NCBI GenBank assembly: GCA_902761635.1
Contig: CACWLG010000020.1
Span: 1 to 35,272 of the forward strand
From: Oscillospiraceae bacterium
Lineage (GTDB): Bacteria > Bacillota > Clostridia > Oscillospirales > Oscillospiraceae
Length of the DNA: 35,272 nt
Reading direction: 5' to 3'
Shown: positions 1-8,774 of the stretch, in pieces
Position numbering within the stretch: the first letter of the stretch is position 1
Layout: each line of letters begins with the position of its first letter
Notes under the pieces: model-generated
What the model saw: only the letters and a program-made list of their open reading frames with translations
Told to the model about the DNA's origin: nothing
Database searches by the model: none
Translations under genes and position numbers: made by a program

Positions 1-1790
1 TGCGGGCGCGCCGTCCAGCACGACCCGCTGATACCCGCACAGCGTAAGCAGGAGGATGATGAGTGAGGTGATTGCGGTACAGAGCGTTATCCACAGCGAA
101 ACCTTGAGATTGTCCAGCGTAGCCGTGCGCCGCACGATGGGCACCAGATAGAGCTCCGCGGTCTCGCTGACGCCGGCATAGTAGGTCTGGCCGTTGATCT
201 TCAAAAAGCCGCTGAAATCCTCGGTGAGGTTTTCCTTCCTGATTCCCAGCTCTTCAACGGAGGCGCCCTTGAAGCCGATGCCTGTTGTGGCGATGATATT
301 GAGCGTCGCCTTATCGACGGCGATGGCGTGCTCCGGAAGCCCGATAATCAGGTTGGACAGCACCGTCTCAACCGTGAGCGGGCTGATGAGGTCATTCCGC
401 AGCGCAGGATCTACCGCGATCCAGGATCTACCGCGATCATCACAAAACCGTCGCACAGATCCTCCTCGTTTCGCAGGCTCATGCCGATATACTGAACATC
501 TTCATCAAAGCGCTTGTCGAGAGCCGGGTCCTGTATGACGCCGTACACGCCGTCCAGCAGGGCACGAAACTCATAGGATGGATCGGCCGGATCTTCGCTG
601 AGGCTGTAATGGTCATACGGGGAATTGGTCACAACGACCCTGCCCCGCTGGTCGAAGGCATAGATGTATTTCACGTTGAGGTCGTCGGCGTAATGCTGCA
701 TGTCCTTCCGGGTCAGCGTGTTCCTGTCTGTTTTCGTTACGACCTGGCCCGCGAGCCAGCATTGGGTCATATAGTATTCATCCAGGAACTGGTTGAGATT
801 GTCGCGCTGCTCCCGATAGGTGTTCAGCGTCTCCACCGCGGCGTCGGCATGCTTGTCCATGGTTTTGAGATCGTTGGTCACGTCCGCGAGGACCAGGGTA
901 TACCAGCACACGCCGAACATCACGACGCAGGCGAGCGATGCGTAGCAGATCAGCTTCAGACGCAGGCTCTTGACGGTTTCCCGACGACTGTCCGTCACGA
1001 GGGAAATCCATTTGATGAGCAGCCACATCAGGATCACAAAGACGAGGGTGAAGGCCAGCGCGTTTCCGATGATGTACGACGCCCACTCCAGAACGGGAAC
1101 CCCGCAGACAATGTAGGCGTCCCCGTAGTCCATCACGCAGCCGATCAGCGACATCCGCAGATAGTCGATGAAGCCCTGGAAGGTATGGACTCTGTTGACG
1201 GCGAGCTTGTAGGGCTCCATAATTCCGAGGGACAGCTCCAGATCTTCCGGCTTCGTCCAGCGATTGATGGAGCTGATGGCGACGACCTCGTCCTCCGCGA
1301 TCTGATCAAAGGGCTGAAAGAGACGGCCCACATAATTTTCATCCGGGTGGGCGAGAATGCGGCTTGTCTCCTTATCGACGACAAGCATGAACCCGTCGCG
1401 TCCGACCTTCAGCTTCGTGACCCTATTCATCCAGGAGAGGGTATCGCCGGCGATCTCCTCCAGCGCTGCCTCATCCGGCAGCGTAAAGTCAGCCTCGGAG
1501 AAGACATCGTGGCTCAAAAGCTCTTCCCAGCTCTCTGTCATCTGTGCGTAGGCTTCCCGCAGGGCCTCCTCGTTTTGTTCCAGCTGAGGCAGGAGCTTGG
1601 CCACCTGGATCACAGCCCGGTCGATCTGAGGCTCCAGACGGGTGGTGTAATTCTTGTCGAGCAGCGCTATGGACAGGATGAGCACCAGAACGGAAGCGAG
1701 CAGCAGCACCGCATAAAGGCGGAGCTTTCGCCGAAGGATTTGTCGTTTGTATCTTTTCTCCGCGTCGTTTTTTTGCGGATTTCTTTTCAT
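1..1790 (-). pseudogene. Double-sensor membrane receptor, frameshifted by a 17-bp duplication; 3' end outside window
   Basis: From the ATG at 1790 the frame encodes a basic N-terminus, a membrane segment (about residues 24-44), an extracytoplasmic region with coiled-coil character and a PAS/Cache-like stretch (GRDGFMLVVDKETSRILAHP), two membrane segments (about 236-266 and 277-305), and a second extracytoplasmic region (YIYAFDQRGRVVVTNSP). The frame stops at 411 just after a 17-bp exact tandem repeat (405-421 and 422-438). Removing one copy joins the frame to LRNDLISPLTVETVLSNLII and leaves exactly 591 open codons to base 1, ending in another membrane segment. The intact protein would be a dCache-type receptor; its output domain (kinase, phosphatase or GGDEF) lies outside the window. 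It sits 27 bp after the small membrane gene, so it is probably co-transcribed. The break may be a real mutation, a reversible switch or an assembly error. Confidence 0.8.
405..438. repeat. 17-bp exact tandem duplication
   Basis: The 17-base unit CAGGATCTACCGCGATC occurs twice with no spacer (405-421, 422-438). Because 17 is not a multiple of three, it shifts the sensor gene into a TAG stop at 411-413. Confidence 0.95.
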
Positions 1791-1817
1791 GAAATGATCA
1801 CGTCCTCTGTCGTGAAC

Positions 1818-2231
1818 TCAGGGCCGGCCGATGTATCTGCTGTCGCCGAGACCCAGGAACAGACGGGCCAGAGGTCCGAACAGGATGAGGAGAATGCCGT
1901 AGCCCACGCCCTTGCCAAAGGACTTGGCAAGCTTGATGCTCTGGACGATGTGGAGCACAAGAGCCGCGACGGAGGCCACGCCGGAAAGCGTGGTGAGGGT
2001 CGAGCTCGGCTCCTGCACGCCGCTGACATAGCTCGTAATGCCGACGCACACGAGATAGATAAGGCCCATGAATTTTGACCAGCAGATGCCGTATTCAACA
2101 TAGATGTTCACGATGGGGATGAAAGCGAGAATGCCGGGTCTGCCGGCCTTGCTGAAGATCTTCCAGTCCGCGACGGCCTGGAGAATGTGCCAGACGACAT
2201 AGCCGATGATGATCGTAGAGATAACTTTCAT
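1818..2231 (-). CDS. Small multi-pass membrane protein, DUF5684-like
   Basis: A 137-residue protein with about four hydrophobic segments. It contains the pattern W-K-I-F-x-K-A-G-R-P-G followed by a hydrophobic PIVNIY segment near residues 23-45, which I associate with DUF5684 membrane proteins. That family is often found beside secreted-protein or signal-peptidase genes and has no defined biochemical role. The ATG at 2231 is preceded by AAGGAG with a 9-base gap. The gene lies between the S41-like gene at 2336-4093 (104 bp upstream, with a GC hairpin in the gap) and the broken sensor (27 bp downstream). Family assignment is from memory of the motif; function is unknown. Confidence 0.6.
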   Translation of the reverse strand: MKVISTIIIGYVVWHILQAVADWKIFSKAGRPGILAFIPIVNIYVEYGICWSKFMGLIYLVCVGITSYVSGVQEPSSTLTTLSGVASVAALVLHIVQSIKLAKSFGKGVGYGILLILFGPLARLFLGLGDSRYIGRP

Positions 2232-2296
2232 GCTGTTTTGCTCCTTGTTCTTTTTTGCTTGTTCTATCGGATGGTTTGAGATGCGCCCCTTATAAT

Positions 2297-2325
2297 CCGG
2301 GGGACGGGTGTCTCCCGCCCCCCGG
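2297..2325 (-). terminator. GC-rich hairpin after S41-like gene, no strong U-run
   Basis: Arms 297-308 and 314-325 pair in 11 of 12 positions (CCGGGGGACGGG / CCCGCCCCCCGG) with a 5-base loop, about 10 bases past the stop codon at 2336. On the minus strand the stem is followed by ATTATAAGG rather than a U-tract. It may therefore be a weak terminator or an mRNA 3'-end stabiliser rather than a full stop. Confidence 0.45.
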
Positions 2326-2335
2326 GAGATAAGGT

Positions 2336-4093
2336 TTACTTGAGGGCGTTGATGTAGTCGGTCAGCGCTGCGCGGTCATAGAAGGTGGAGAGCCTGGCGA
2401 GGCTGAAATCCGGCTCCGCGCCGCGGTCGATGTCGTAGAAGGAGCCGTTCTTGGAGAAGGCCAGACGGTAGGGGCTGGAGATGCGGAAGTCGGTGCCGTA
2501 GGCGGTGGACAGGGGCAGCACAGAGCAGCTTCCGCCGCCGGAGGTGCGGCCCAGCAGCATGACCTTGCCGGTATTCTTAAACACGTTCGGCACGAGGTTT
2601 CCGCAGGAGAAGCTGTTCGGGGAGATCAGACAGAAGAGATTCTTGCCAGTCAGGCCCAGATCCTGCTCGTCAAACTGGCGGTCGAGGTTCATGTCCACCT
2701 TATACAGGCCAGTGGCGACCGCGCCGCTCATGGTGTTCTCCACCGTGACGGAGCCCTGGCCGAGGAAGGCTGAGACAACGAAGATCGCCATGTCCGAGCT
2801 GCCGCCGCCGTTGTTGGAGAGATCCAGCACCACGTTCTCAACGGGGCTTCCGTCGCGCATGATCTGCGAGTAGACGTAGAGCATAACGCCGATGGTATCC
2901 GTGACCTCTGCCGTGGGGGCGGTCGCGTAATAATCCGTGCCCTCCTCAGGATCCTTGAACTCATCGAAGGTGATATAGGCGGTGTTGCCGACCTCCTCAT
3001 AGACGGGCGCCCCATTGGGATAGAATTCGGCGCGGGCTGCAGCGAACGGGTCGTTGAACGTATTCTTCAAGGCGTTCCCAATCCCGAGTTCCTGCAGCAT
3101 CTTGAAATATGCGTCCCTGCTGGGCGCGTCGGTGGCCAGTGGAGAGCAGTTGACGAAGTTGCTGTGGCCGTCATCCAGGTGGATGTTAATCATCTTGTAA
3201 AGGGCTTCATCCGCGGCGTAGGTATCGGTGCCCTTGAGCGCGGCGTCGCAGCCCGCCTGCCTGCACAGCAGATCGAAGCTCTCAAAGCCGTGAACCGCTT
3301 TCAGGCCGTAGAGATAATCCATTACCGCGCACAGCTCTCCATAGCTGAACGCAGCCATGGCGGCGCTGCGCTCTTTCGGAGCGGCGGTATGAAACTTCTC
3401 GCCGATGGGAGAGTAATCAGCAACAAACCCGCCCATACCGCCGAACTGCACAACATAGAAGGCCTCGCCGTTGTAGAACACGTTCATGTACTGGATGGCC
3501 AGCAGGAAGTCGCTGAGGGTCTGGATGGGGACATAGCAGTTTCCGCCGTCGGCCACCATGTCGATGCCGTAGGAGGCGAGATTCAGCGTCACGTCCTTGC
3601 CGTAGCGCTCATAGGAGCCCGGGCAGCGCTGGAAGTACATGACCTCTTCCTCGGAGCCGGGGTTGCCCACGCCCAGGATGTCGATGAGCACTCTGTCCTC
3701 GTCGGGGCGCTGGAAGGCGTCGTAGTCCCAGAAGTAGACGCTGTCCGCGTCGCAGTCGAAGTAGGCGGGGTAGCCGTCCTCGCGCGTCAGGACGCCGGTG
3801 TTGTTCTCCATGGAGAAGCTGAGCTCAAAGCTGATGTCCTGATCTTTTTTGACATAGGTGTGCATCAGATAGGTCATCAGCTCCGCCCAGTCCGCCAGGG
3901 AGAAGTAGGGCACATCGGAATCGCCCATGAAGTAAACAGGATAGGTCTTCACGTCGTCAAGGTCGTTGAGATAGAAGCTCATGTCCTCTTTGCTGATTGC
4001 CGGGGTCTCGTTTTTTGCCTCCTCGGCGAAGGCCGGGACCCAGAGGGACAGCACCATCGTGAGTGCAAGAAGAATACTGAGGATTCTTTTCAT
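2336..4093 (-). CDS. Secreted S41/tricorn-like peptidase paralog 1
   Basis: 585 residues. A Sec signal peptide (residues 1-23, ending V-P-A-F-A) is followed by an N-terminal beta-rich region and a C-terminal S41-type catalytic region. Visible motifs are DDGHS with His310, the strand NTAYITFDEF (about 370-379), LDLSNNGGG (about 423-431), SFSCGN with predicted nucleophile Ser496, GRTSGGG (515-521) and DRGAEPD (556-562). The usual CtpA general-base lysine in the T-x-G-K-G motif is glycine here, so catalysis, if any, would be tricorn-like (Ser plus His). A 12-residue EF-hand-like loop, DMNLDRQFDEQD (467-478), lies between the NGGG and Ser motifs. AGGAAG precedes the start with about 9 bases. It follows paralog 2 by 58 bp, so it is likely in the same operon. 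S41-like fold is well supported; activity is not proven. Confidence 0.85.
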   Translation of the reverse strand: MKRILSILLALTMVLSLWVPAFAEEAKNETPAISKEDMSFYLNDLDDVKTYPVYFMGDSDVPYFSLADWAELMTYLMHTYVKKDQDISFELSFSMENNTGVLTREDGYPAYFDCDADSVYFWDYDAFQRPDEDRVLIDILGVGNPGSEEEVMYFQRCPGSYERYGKDVTLNLASYGIDMVADGGNCYVPIQTLSDFLLAIQYMNVFYNGEAFYVVQFGGMGGFVADYSPIGEKFHTAAPKERSAAMAAFSYGELCAVMDYLYGLKAVHGFESFDLLCRQAGCDAALKGTDTYAADEALYKMINIHLDDGHSNFVNCSPLATDAPSRDAYFKMLQELGIGNALKNTFNDPFAAARAEFYPNGAPVYEEVGNTAYITFDEFKDPEEGTDYYATAPTAEVTDTIGVMLYVYSQIMRDGSPVENVVLDLSNNGGGSSDMAIFVVSAFLGQGSVTVENTMSGAVATGLYKVDMNLDRQFDEQDLGLTGKNLFCLISPNSFSCGNLVPNVFKNTGKVMLLGRTSGGGSCSVLPLSTAYGTDFRISSPYRLAFSKNGSFYDIDRGAEPDFSLARLSTFYDRAALTDYINALK

Positions 4094-4151
4094 AGCTGCA
4101 TGCTTCCTTCTTATAAAATTTCAGAATGTAACCGGGTTCGGTGCCTGCAAA

Positions 4152-6056
4152 TCAGTAAATGCTGTTGATGAAGTCGGTCAGGGCTGCGCGGTCGTAGTAC
4201 TTCTCCGGGGTGGAGATGACGGCGTCCGGCTCCGCGCCGCGGTCCACGTCGTAGAAGGAACCGTTCTTCAGGAAGGACACGCGGGTGTTGGCGGAAATCT
4301 GGAAGGAAGTGCCCCAGGGAGAGTTGGCAACCAGAACGTTGCAGCTGCCGCCGCCGGAGGTGCGGCCCAGCAGCGTAACCTTGCCGGACTCCTTGAAGGC
4401 GCAGGGGACATAGTTGCCGTTGGAGAAGCTGAACGGGGACTCCAGGCAGAACAGGCGCCGGCCGCCCAGATTGTCCTTCTCGTCGAACACGCGGTCGAGG
4501 TTCACGTCCGCCTTGTAAACGCCGGTGCTCATCGCGCCGGTCATCTGGTCGACATTGCTGATGCAGCACTCGCCCAGGAACCAGGCGGTGACATAAGCCG
4601 CGACGTTGTCCGCGCCGCCGCCGTTGCAGCTGAGGTCAAGAACCACGTTCTCAATGGGGCTTCCTTCGCGGGTGATCTGCTCGTGGGCTTTGATCAGGAG
4701 GGCGAAGACGTCGTTTTTATCAATGTCCTTGTGCTCGTCAAGATGATAGTAGTCCTCAGGCTGGAGGCTGAGATCGCTTATGAACTGGTCAAAGGTGATG
4801 TAGGCCGTGTTGCCGATTTCCTCGTAGCCGGGGACGCCGTCGGGATAGAACTTCGCGCGGGCTTCCATCTGGCGGTCCATATGATCGCCGAGGCGGCCTC
4901 TGGACAAGCCGACAGCCTTGTAGTCGACAGGACCGGTCAGGTAGGAGAAGGCGTGCCAGGCGGAGTGGCCGTCGTCAAGGAAGTCGCTGATCATGCGGTA
5001 GATCGCAGCGTCCGCCTGCTTCACCTCCGGGCCCTTGAGAATCTGGTCAAAGCCGACGTTGTGGAAGAGCTGGCCAAAGCTCTCGATGCCGTGAACATCC
5101 TTCAGACCGTAGAAGTAGTCCAGCATCAGGCAAAGCTCATTGTAGCCGTACTCCGTCAGGGCCTCGCTGCGCTCGCCGGTGGGCACGTCATAGTAGACAT
5201 CGGCGCATCCTTCCGTGTTGCCGGACAGGAACACGTATTTGCCGTTGAAGTAGAGGTTGCCAAACATCGTATTGGGCATAAAGATGTCGGAGAGCGTCGC
5301 CATCGGGATCAGGTACAGCCCGTCCTGCTGGATCAGGTCGATGTCGTAGGCCGCGAGGTCGAACCTGAGCGCGTCGCCGTAGCGGTAGAAGGAGCCGGTG
5401 TCGACCTTCTGCAGCAGCGTGGGCTCGCCCGCCTCATTGAAGGTGGACATCGTCACGGTATCCAGGGGCGTAGCGGATGTGGCGCGCAGCGTGAAGAGGT
5501 TATAGTCCATGAACTCGATGTAGTTCTCGTCAAAGTCGAAGGTCACGGGGGAGAGGTTGTCGTCGGCCTCCGGATTTGTGTTGTGGCGGGTGCAGGTCAC
5601 GATGGGGCCCTCCGCTTTCAGATCAAAGCTGATCGAGGCGTCCGCTGTCTCATAGAAGCTGCCGAATAACGCCATCCAGTCGTTGATCTCGATGTAGGGC
5701 AGATCCGTCACGCCGTCCAGGAAGTAGAGCGTCAGTTCCGTCCCCGTCGGGTCGGATTCAAGGTACAGGGGATAGGATGCGCTGGTAATTTCATGCGCCT
5801 TTGCGGTCTTTTCCGCCGCGTCCGCGCCGAAGAGATTGCCCAGCGAGTTCAGGAACTCCGCCACGTCCTCTTCCTTGACGCTATCCGTGCCGAAGAGCTC
5901 GTTGAGCATGGCGGCGGTCTGGGCTTCCGTTGTCTGTGCTTCCGCTGCCGGGGCTTCCGCTGCCGGGGCTTCCGTCGTTTCGCCTTCGGCGAAGGCCGCA
6001 GCGCTCAGGGACAGGAGCATCGAGAGCGCCAGAAGAATGCTGAGAATTTTTTTCAT
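4152..6056 (-). CDS. Secreted S41/tricorn-like peptidase paralog 2
   Basis: 634 residues from the ATG at 6056, chosen because the signal peptide (MKKILSILLA...AAAFA, about 23 residues) starts there; a 12-codon upstream extension runs back through the ribosome binding site. After the signal peptide comes a low-complexity T/A/P/E spacer (about 26-49) built from repeated EAPAAEA units. This is the longest of the paralogs. Catalytic-region motifs are DDGHS (His364), LDLSCNGGG, an EF-hand-like loop DVNLDRVFDEKD (517-528), SFSNGN (Ser545), GRTSGGG and DRGAEPD. The residue after Ser is N where the other paralogs have C. The 5' leader has a CTCCC/GGGAG hairpin shared with two other genes of the array. 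It lies 93 bp downstream of the GDPD gene. Confidence 0.85.
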   Translation of the reverse strand: MKKILSILLALSMLLSLSAAAFAEGETTEAPAAEAPAAEAQTTEAQTAAMLNELFGTDSVKEEDVAEFLNSLGNLFGADAAEKTAKAHEITSASYPLYLESDPTGTELTLYFLDGVTDLPYIEINDWMALFGSFYETADASISFDLKAEGPIVTCTRHNTNPEADDNLSPVTFDFDENYIEFMDYNLFTLRATSATPLDTVTMSTFNEAGEPTLLQKVDTGSFYRYGDALRFDLAAYDIDLIQQDGLYLIPMATLSDIFMPNTMFGNLYFNGKYVFLSGNTEGCADVYYDVPTGERSEALTEYGYNELCLMLDYFYGLKDVHGIESFGQLFHNVGFDQILKGPEVKQADAAIYRMISDFLDDGHSAWHAFSYLTGPVDYKAVGLSRGRLGDHMDRQMEARAKFYPDGVPGYEEIGNTAYITFDQFISDLSLQPEDYYHLDEHKDIDKNDVFALLIKAHEQITREGSPIENVVLDLSCNGGGADNVAAYVTAWFLGECCISNVDQMTGAMSTGVYKADVNLDRVFDEKDNLGGRRLFCLESPFSFSNGNYVPCAFKESGKVTLLGRTSGGGSCNVLVANSPWGTSFQISANTRVSFLKNGSFYDVDRGAEPDAVISTPEKYYDRAALTDFINSIY

Positions 6057-6074
6057 ACTGTCATCGTCCTTTCT

Positions 6075-6087
6075 CTCCCTGTGGGAG
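6075..6087 (-). promoter_or_regulatory. Leader hairpin upstream of ribosome binding site (copy 1)
   Basis: Read on the minus strand, CTCCC-ACA-GGGAG is followed directly by AGAAAGGA, which serves the start at 6056. The same hairpin plus AGAAAGGA occurs before the genes starting at 18795 and 23611, with only the loop differing. Confidence 0.55.
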
Positions 6088-6149
6088 AACACAATGGGTT
6101 TACGGGTTTTCTGCTGTTTATGGATGTGTTTTTGCTTCCGGTAAATTCA

Positions 6150-8018
6150 TTACTCCCACAGATCCTCCAGCTTGTCCTGGAGAAGCTGCAGGTCTGTGCG
6201 ATTGGCAAGCTCGGCCTTTACGCGCTCCGCCATCTCGATCTGGTCGGTGATGATGCCGTCGCAATGGCTGTCGAGGAATTTGTGCATGCCTTGCTCGGTG
6301 TTGATGGTCCAGACATACACCTCTTTGCCGCTTTCGTGGATGGAGTCGATGCGGCTGTCGGTGGACATCTCCTCCTCCAGGATCAGCAGATCGCAGTTGA
6401 TGCGGGCCACATCGCCGAGGCCGCCGAACATCAGCACGCCCGTGTTAAACTCCGGGTACTTGGTCTCAGCGTAGTCAATGATGTCATATTTCAGGGAGAT
6501 GAGCGTCACGTTCTCGACGCAGTCCTTCTCCCGGATGAGCTTCACCACGTCGTCCACCATCTGCTTGTCGGCGGAGGCACCCTTGAGCTCCAGGAAGAGC
6601 GTGATGCGGCCCTTGACCAGATCCAGCATCTCGTCGAGCTTCGGCACCGGGGCTGTCGCACCGGTGACGGGATCGGTGATCGTGAGGGCCATGGTCTCCT
6701 CCAGCGTCAGATCGCCGGGCTTTTTGGCAACGCCGGTCAGGCGCTTGTAGTCGTCATCGTGGTTGATGATGTAATAGCCGTCCTTCGTCCGCTGTGTGTC
6801 GGTCTCGGCGGCAAAGCAGTTATGCTCGATGGCAAGCTCCAGACCCTCCAGCGAGTTCTCCGGCGCCATGACGCCGCCGGTGCGGTGGGCCACGATGCGC
6901 ACAGGCTCTGCCCGGTGCACCACATCGTCAAAGCCGAGGCCGATGAGCGCCGCGAGCAGCAGGAGCAGCACCAGTGTGAGGATCATCAGCAGCACATGCC
7001 GTCCATAGCCCCGGCGCTTGGAGCGGGAGGGCCACTTGACCGCGAGGTCCCTGGTGTACTCCAGGTAGCAGCGGGTGAAGCGCAGCATAAAGCAGGAGCT
7101 GGCAAGCAGACTCAGCAGATAGAGCAGGAAGCCGCCGTCCAGGACGACAAGGGCGCAGACCGCGCGATAAACGATGACGTCGAGATCCGTGTCGGTGTAG
7201 TTTCCGCTCAGCACCGCCTCGGAGTCCACCCGGTAATTCCGGGGCAGCGCGGCGCCCTCAGCCTCCAGGCTGTTCATGGGGAGCTCCTGCAGGAAGACTG
7301 CGGTGATGAGGATCAGCACCAGCACCGCAAAAGTGAGCGCCATGGCCGGGACAAAGTTTTTCCAGTTCTTTTTCCAGAGCCGCCAGGACGCCGCAAAGGC
7401 CGCCTTCGGTTTCAGCCCGTCGAGCAGGACGCCGTGCAGCGTGAAGACGCCGCCGAGACCCACGGCCAGCAGCGCCAGCATCACGATCCAGTAGAGTGCG
7501 TTGTACAGGGGCGTGGAGCGTACGACCTCCATGATGAAGTTGGGGATGTAGAAGTTCTCGGTCAGGCTGATGGAGAAGCCGATCCCACACAGCGGCACCG
7601 CAATGAAAATATACAGCAGCACCAGAAATCCGCCGGGGCAGAGAAAGCGGCGCAGGGCGCGGAAGCCCTGGGCGATTTCGGCAAAGATGCGCACGGTGCG
7701 CCCGTTCAGAATGTCGTCATAGAGATAGATGCTGGCGAAGATCTCGAACGCGGCAAAGACCGCAACCAGCACCACGCCCAGCAGCAGGATCACAAGACCG
7801 CGCCAGCTCAGCAGCAGATCCGTGAGATTTGCCGTGGTGAGGGCCGCGCCGCCGGATTCGGCCACAAGGTTTATAAGCTTATACAGCCCCCATGTCGCAG
7901 CGGCCAGCAGGATGCTCGAAATCATCTGATAGCTGAACAGCTCCGGAATAGCCTGAAAGACCAGACGCCCGTAGCTGATCGGCCCCGAGGGCTCTTTTAA
8001 ATCATTATTTCTCTTCAT
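6150..8018 (-). CDS. Membrane-anchored glycerophosphodiester phosphodiesterase (GDPD)
   Basis: 622 residues from the ATG at 8018 (GAGGAG 3 bases upstream; an earlier in-frame ATG lacks a site). Residues about 1-360 hold several membrane segments and resemble the GPDPase membrane domain. Residues about 373-600 form a GDPD TIM barrel: IVAHRTGG (His378, Arg379), PENS, AETD (Glu405, Asp407), INHDDD (His420), and LFLELKG (Glu477). The family hydrolyses glycerophosphodiesters, such as deacylated phospholipids or teichoic-acid units, to glycerol-3-phosphate and an alcohol. The membrane/GDPD fusion is a known Firmicute architecture. It lies inside the minus-strand protease run, 73 bp after the DUF4428 gene, with a symmetric hairpin in that gap. 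Confidence 0.9.
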   Translation of the reverse strand: MKRNNDLKEPSGPISYGRLVFQAIPELFSYQMISSILLAAATWGLYKLINLVAESGGAALTTANLTDLLLSWRGLVILLLGVVLVAVFAAFEIFASIYLYDDILNGRTVRIFAEIAQGFRALRRFLCPGGFLVLLYIFIAVPLCGIGFSISLTENFYIPNFIMEVVRSTPLYNALYWIVMLALLAVGLGGVFTLHGVLLDGLKPKAAFAASWRLWKKNWKNFVPAMALTFAVLVLILITAVFLQELPMNSLEAEGAALPRNYRVDSEAVLSGNYTDTDLDVIVYRAVCALVVLDGGFLLYLLSLLASSCFMLRFTRCYLEYTRDLAVKWPSRSKRRGYGRHVLLMILTLVLLLLLAALIGLGFDDVVHRAEPVRIVAHRTGGVMAPENSLEGLELAIEHNCFAAETDTQRTKDGYYIINHDDDYKRLTGVAKKPGDLTLEETMALTITDPVTGATAPVPKLDEMLDLVKGRITLFLELKGASADKQMVDDVVKLIREKDCVENVTLISLKYDIIDYAETKYPEFNTGVLMFGGLGDVARINCDLLILEEEMSTDSRIDSIHESGKEVYVWTINTEQGMHKFLDSHCDGIITDQIEMAERVKAELANRTDLQLLQDKLEDLWE

Positions 8019-8042
8019 TTGCTCCTCATTATTAATACGGCT

Positions 8043-8074
8043 AAACGATGGACCCGGAAATGGGCCCATCGTTT
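8043..8074. terminator. Symmetric intergenic hairpin between DUF4428 and GDPD genes
   Basis: AAACGATGG (8043-8051) pairs with CCATCGTTT (8066-8074), extended inwards by CCC/GGG across one mismatch. There is no clear U-run on the minus strand, so it may attenuate or stabilise the transcript rather than end it. Confidence 0.4.
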
Positions 8075-8091
8075 GCTTGAAATTCCCGTGT

Positions 8092-8739
8092 TTATCTGCC
8101 GCTGCGCTGCTTTTGAGCCATGCGCCAGGATTTCATGAAGCTGTAGAAATCCTGGGCGCAGGCATAGGCGCTCTGAACATGCTCCTCGCTGGGGGCAAAG
8201 GCGGGGATCAGACTGATCTCAAGCATGTCAACACCCAGCTCGTTGTCCAGCAGCCAGAGCTTCAGCCTGGCGTCGATGACCTTCTGTCCGCTGGGGCAGA
8301 CAGGGAGCTGCGGGTAGGGATACAAGTTCAGGGAGTAATTCTCTCCCTCCGCGAGCGGCGCGGTGGTCACATCCAGGCAGAAGCTGTAGATATCGTCCAG
8401 CGCATAAACCCAGCCGTCCTTTTTTGCGGCGTTCATGAACCAGCCGTGGCCCTCGTCCACATCGAGCGCGGGCATGTCGGCATACATGCCGGCAGTAAAC
8501 TGGCGGGTGGCGTGAAATTCCGCTGTGCCTTTTTTCTTGTTGGCCTCCGCGACAGCAATGAGGGCTTTCGCAGCGTCCACGGTCAAGGCATTGAAATCCA
8601 GGGCCTTATCGGGGATGCATTTTTTGCGGCAGTCGCCGCACATGTATGCGTCGCCTGCAAGGTTTTCGCCGAGCATTCCGCCCAGAAGTCCCACGGACGC
8701 GCCGCAGAGGGCGCAGGTTTTCTTGTCAAAAAGTCCCAT
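8092..8739 (-). CDS. DUF4428-type zinc-ribbon protein
   Basis: 215 residues. The N-terminus carries a two-pair cysteine motif (Cys9, Cys12, Cys34, Cys37, plus Cys41) around K-T-C-A-L-C-G and M-C-G-D-C-R-K-K-C, typical of the DUF4428 zinc ribbon. The rest is a soluble alpha/beta region with no signal peptide or membrane segment, so it is probably cytoplasmic. AAAGGAG lies 8 bases before the ATG at 8739. The gene is 35 bp downstream of S41-like paralog 3 and appears to be part of the same transcript. The family has no established function that I can name; its place among secreted hydrolases does not reveal one. Confidence 0.65.
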   Translation of the reverse strand: MGLFDKKTCALCGASVGLLGGMLGENLAGDAYMCGDCRKKCIPDKALDFNALTVDAAKALIAVAEANKKKGTAEFHATRQFTAGMYADMPALDVDEGHGWFMNAAKKDGWVYALDDIYSFCLDVTTAPLAEGENYSLNLYPYPQLPVCPSGQKVIDARLKLWLLDNELGVDMLEISLIPAFAPSEEHVQSAYACAQDFYSFMKSWRMAQKQRSGR

Positions 8740-8774
8740 TTTTCTTCTCCTTTAATTCATGAAACCTTACACAA

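Noticed and set aside
609-2078. Long plus-strand open frames opposite the minus-strand genes (for example 609-2078, 5793-8000, 12332-14512, 16654-18885)
   Set aside because: They lie antisense to genes with clear motifs, have low-complexity V/G/H-rich translations typical of the complement of GC-biased codons, and lack ribosome binding sites and recognisable domains.
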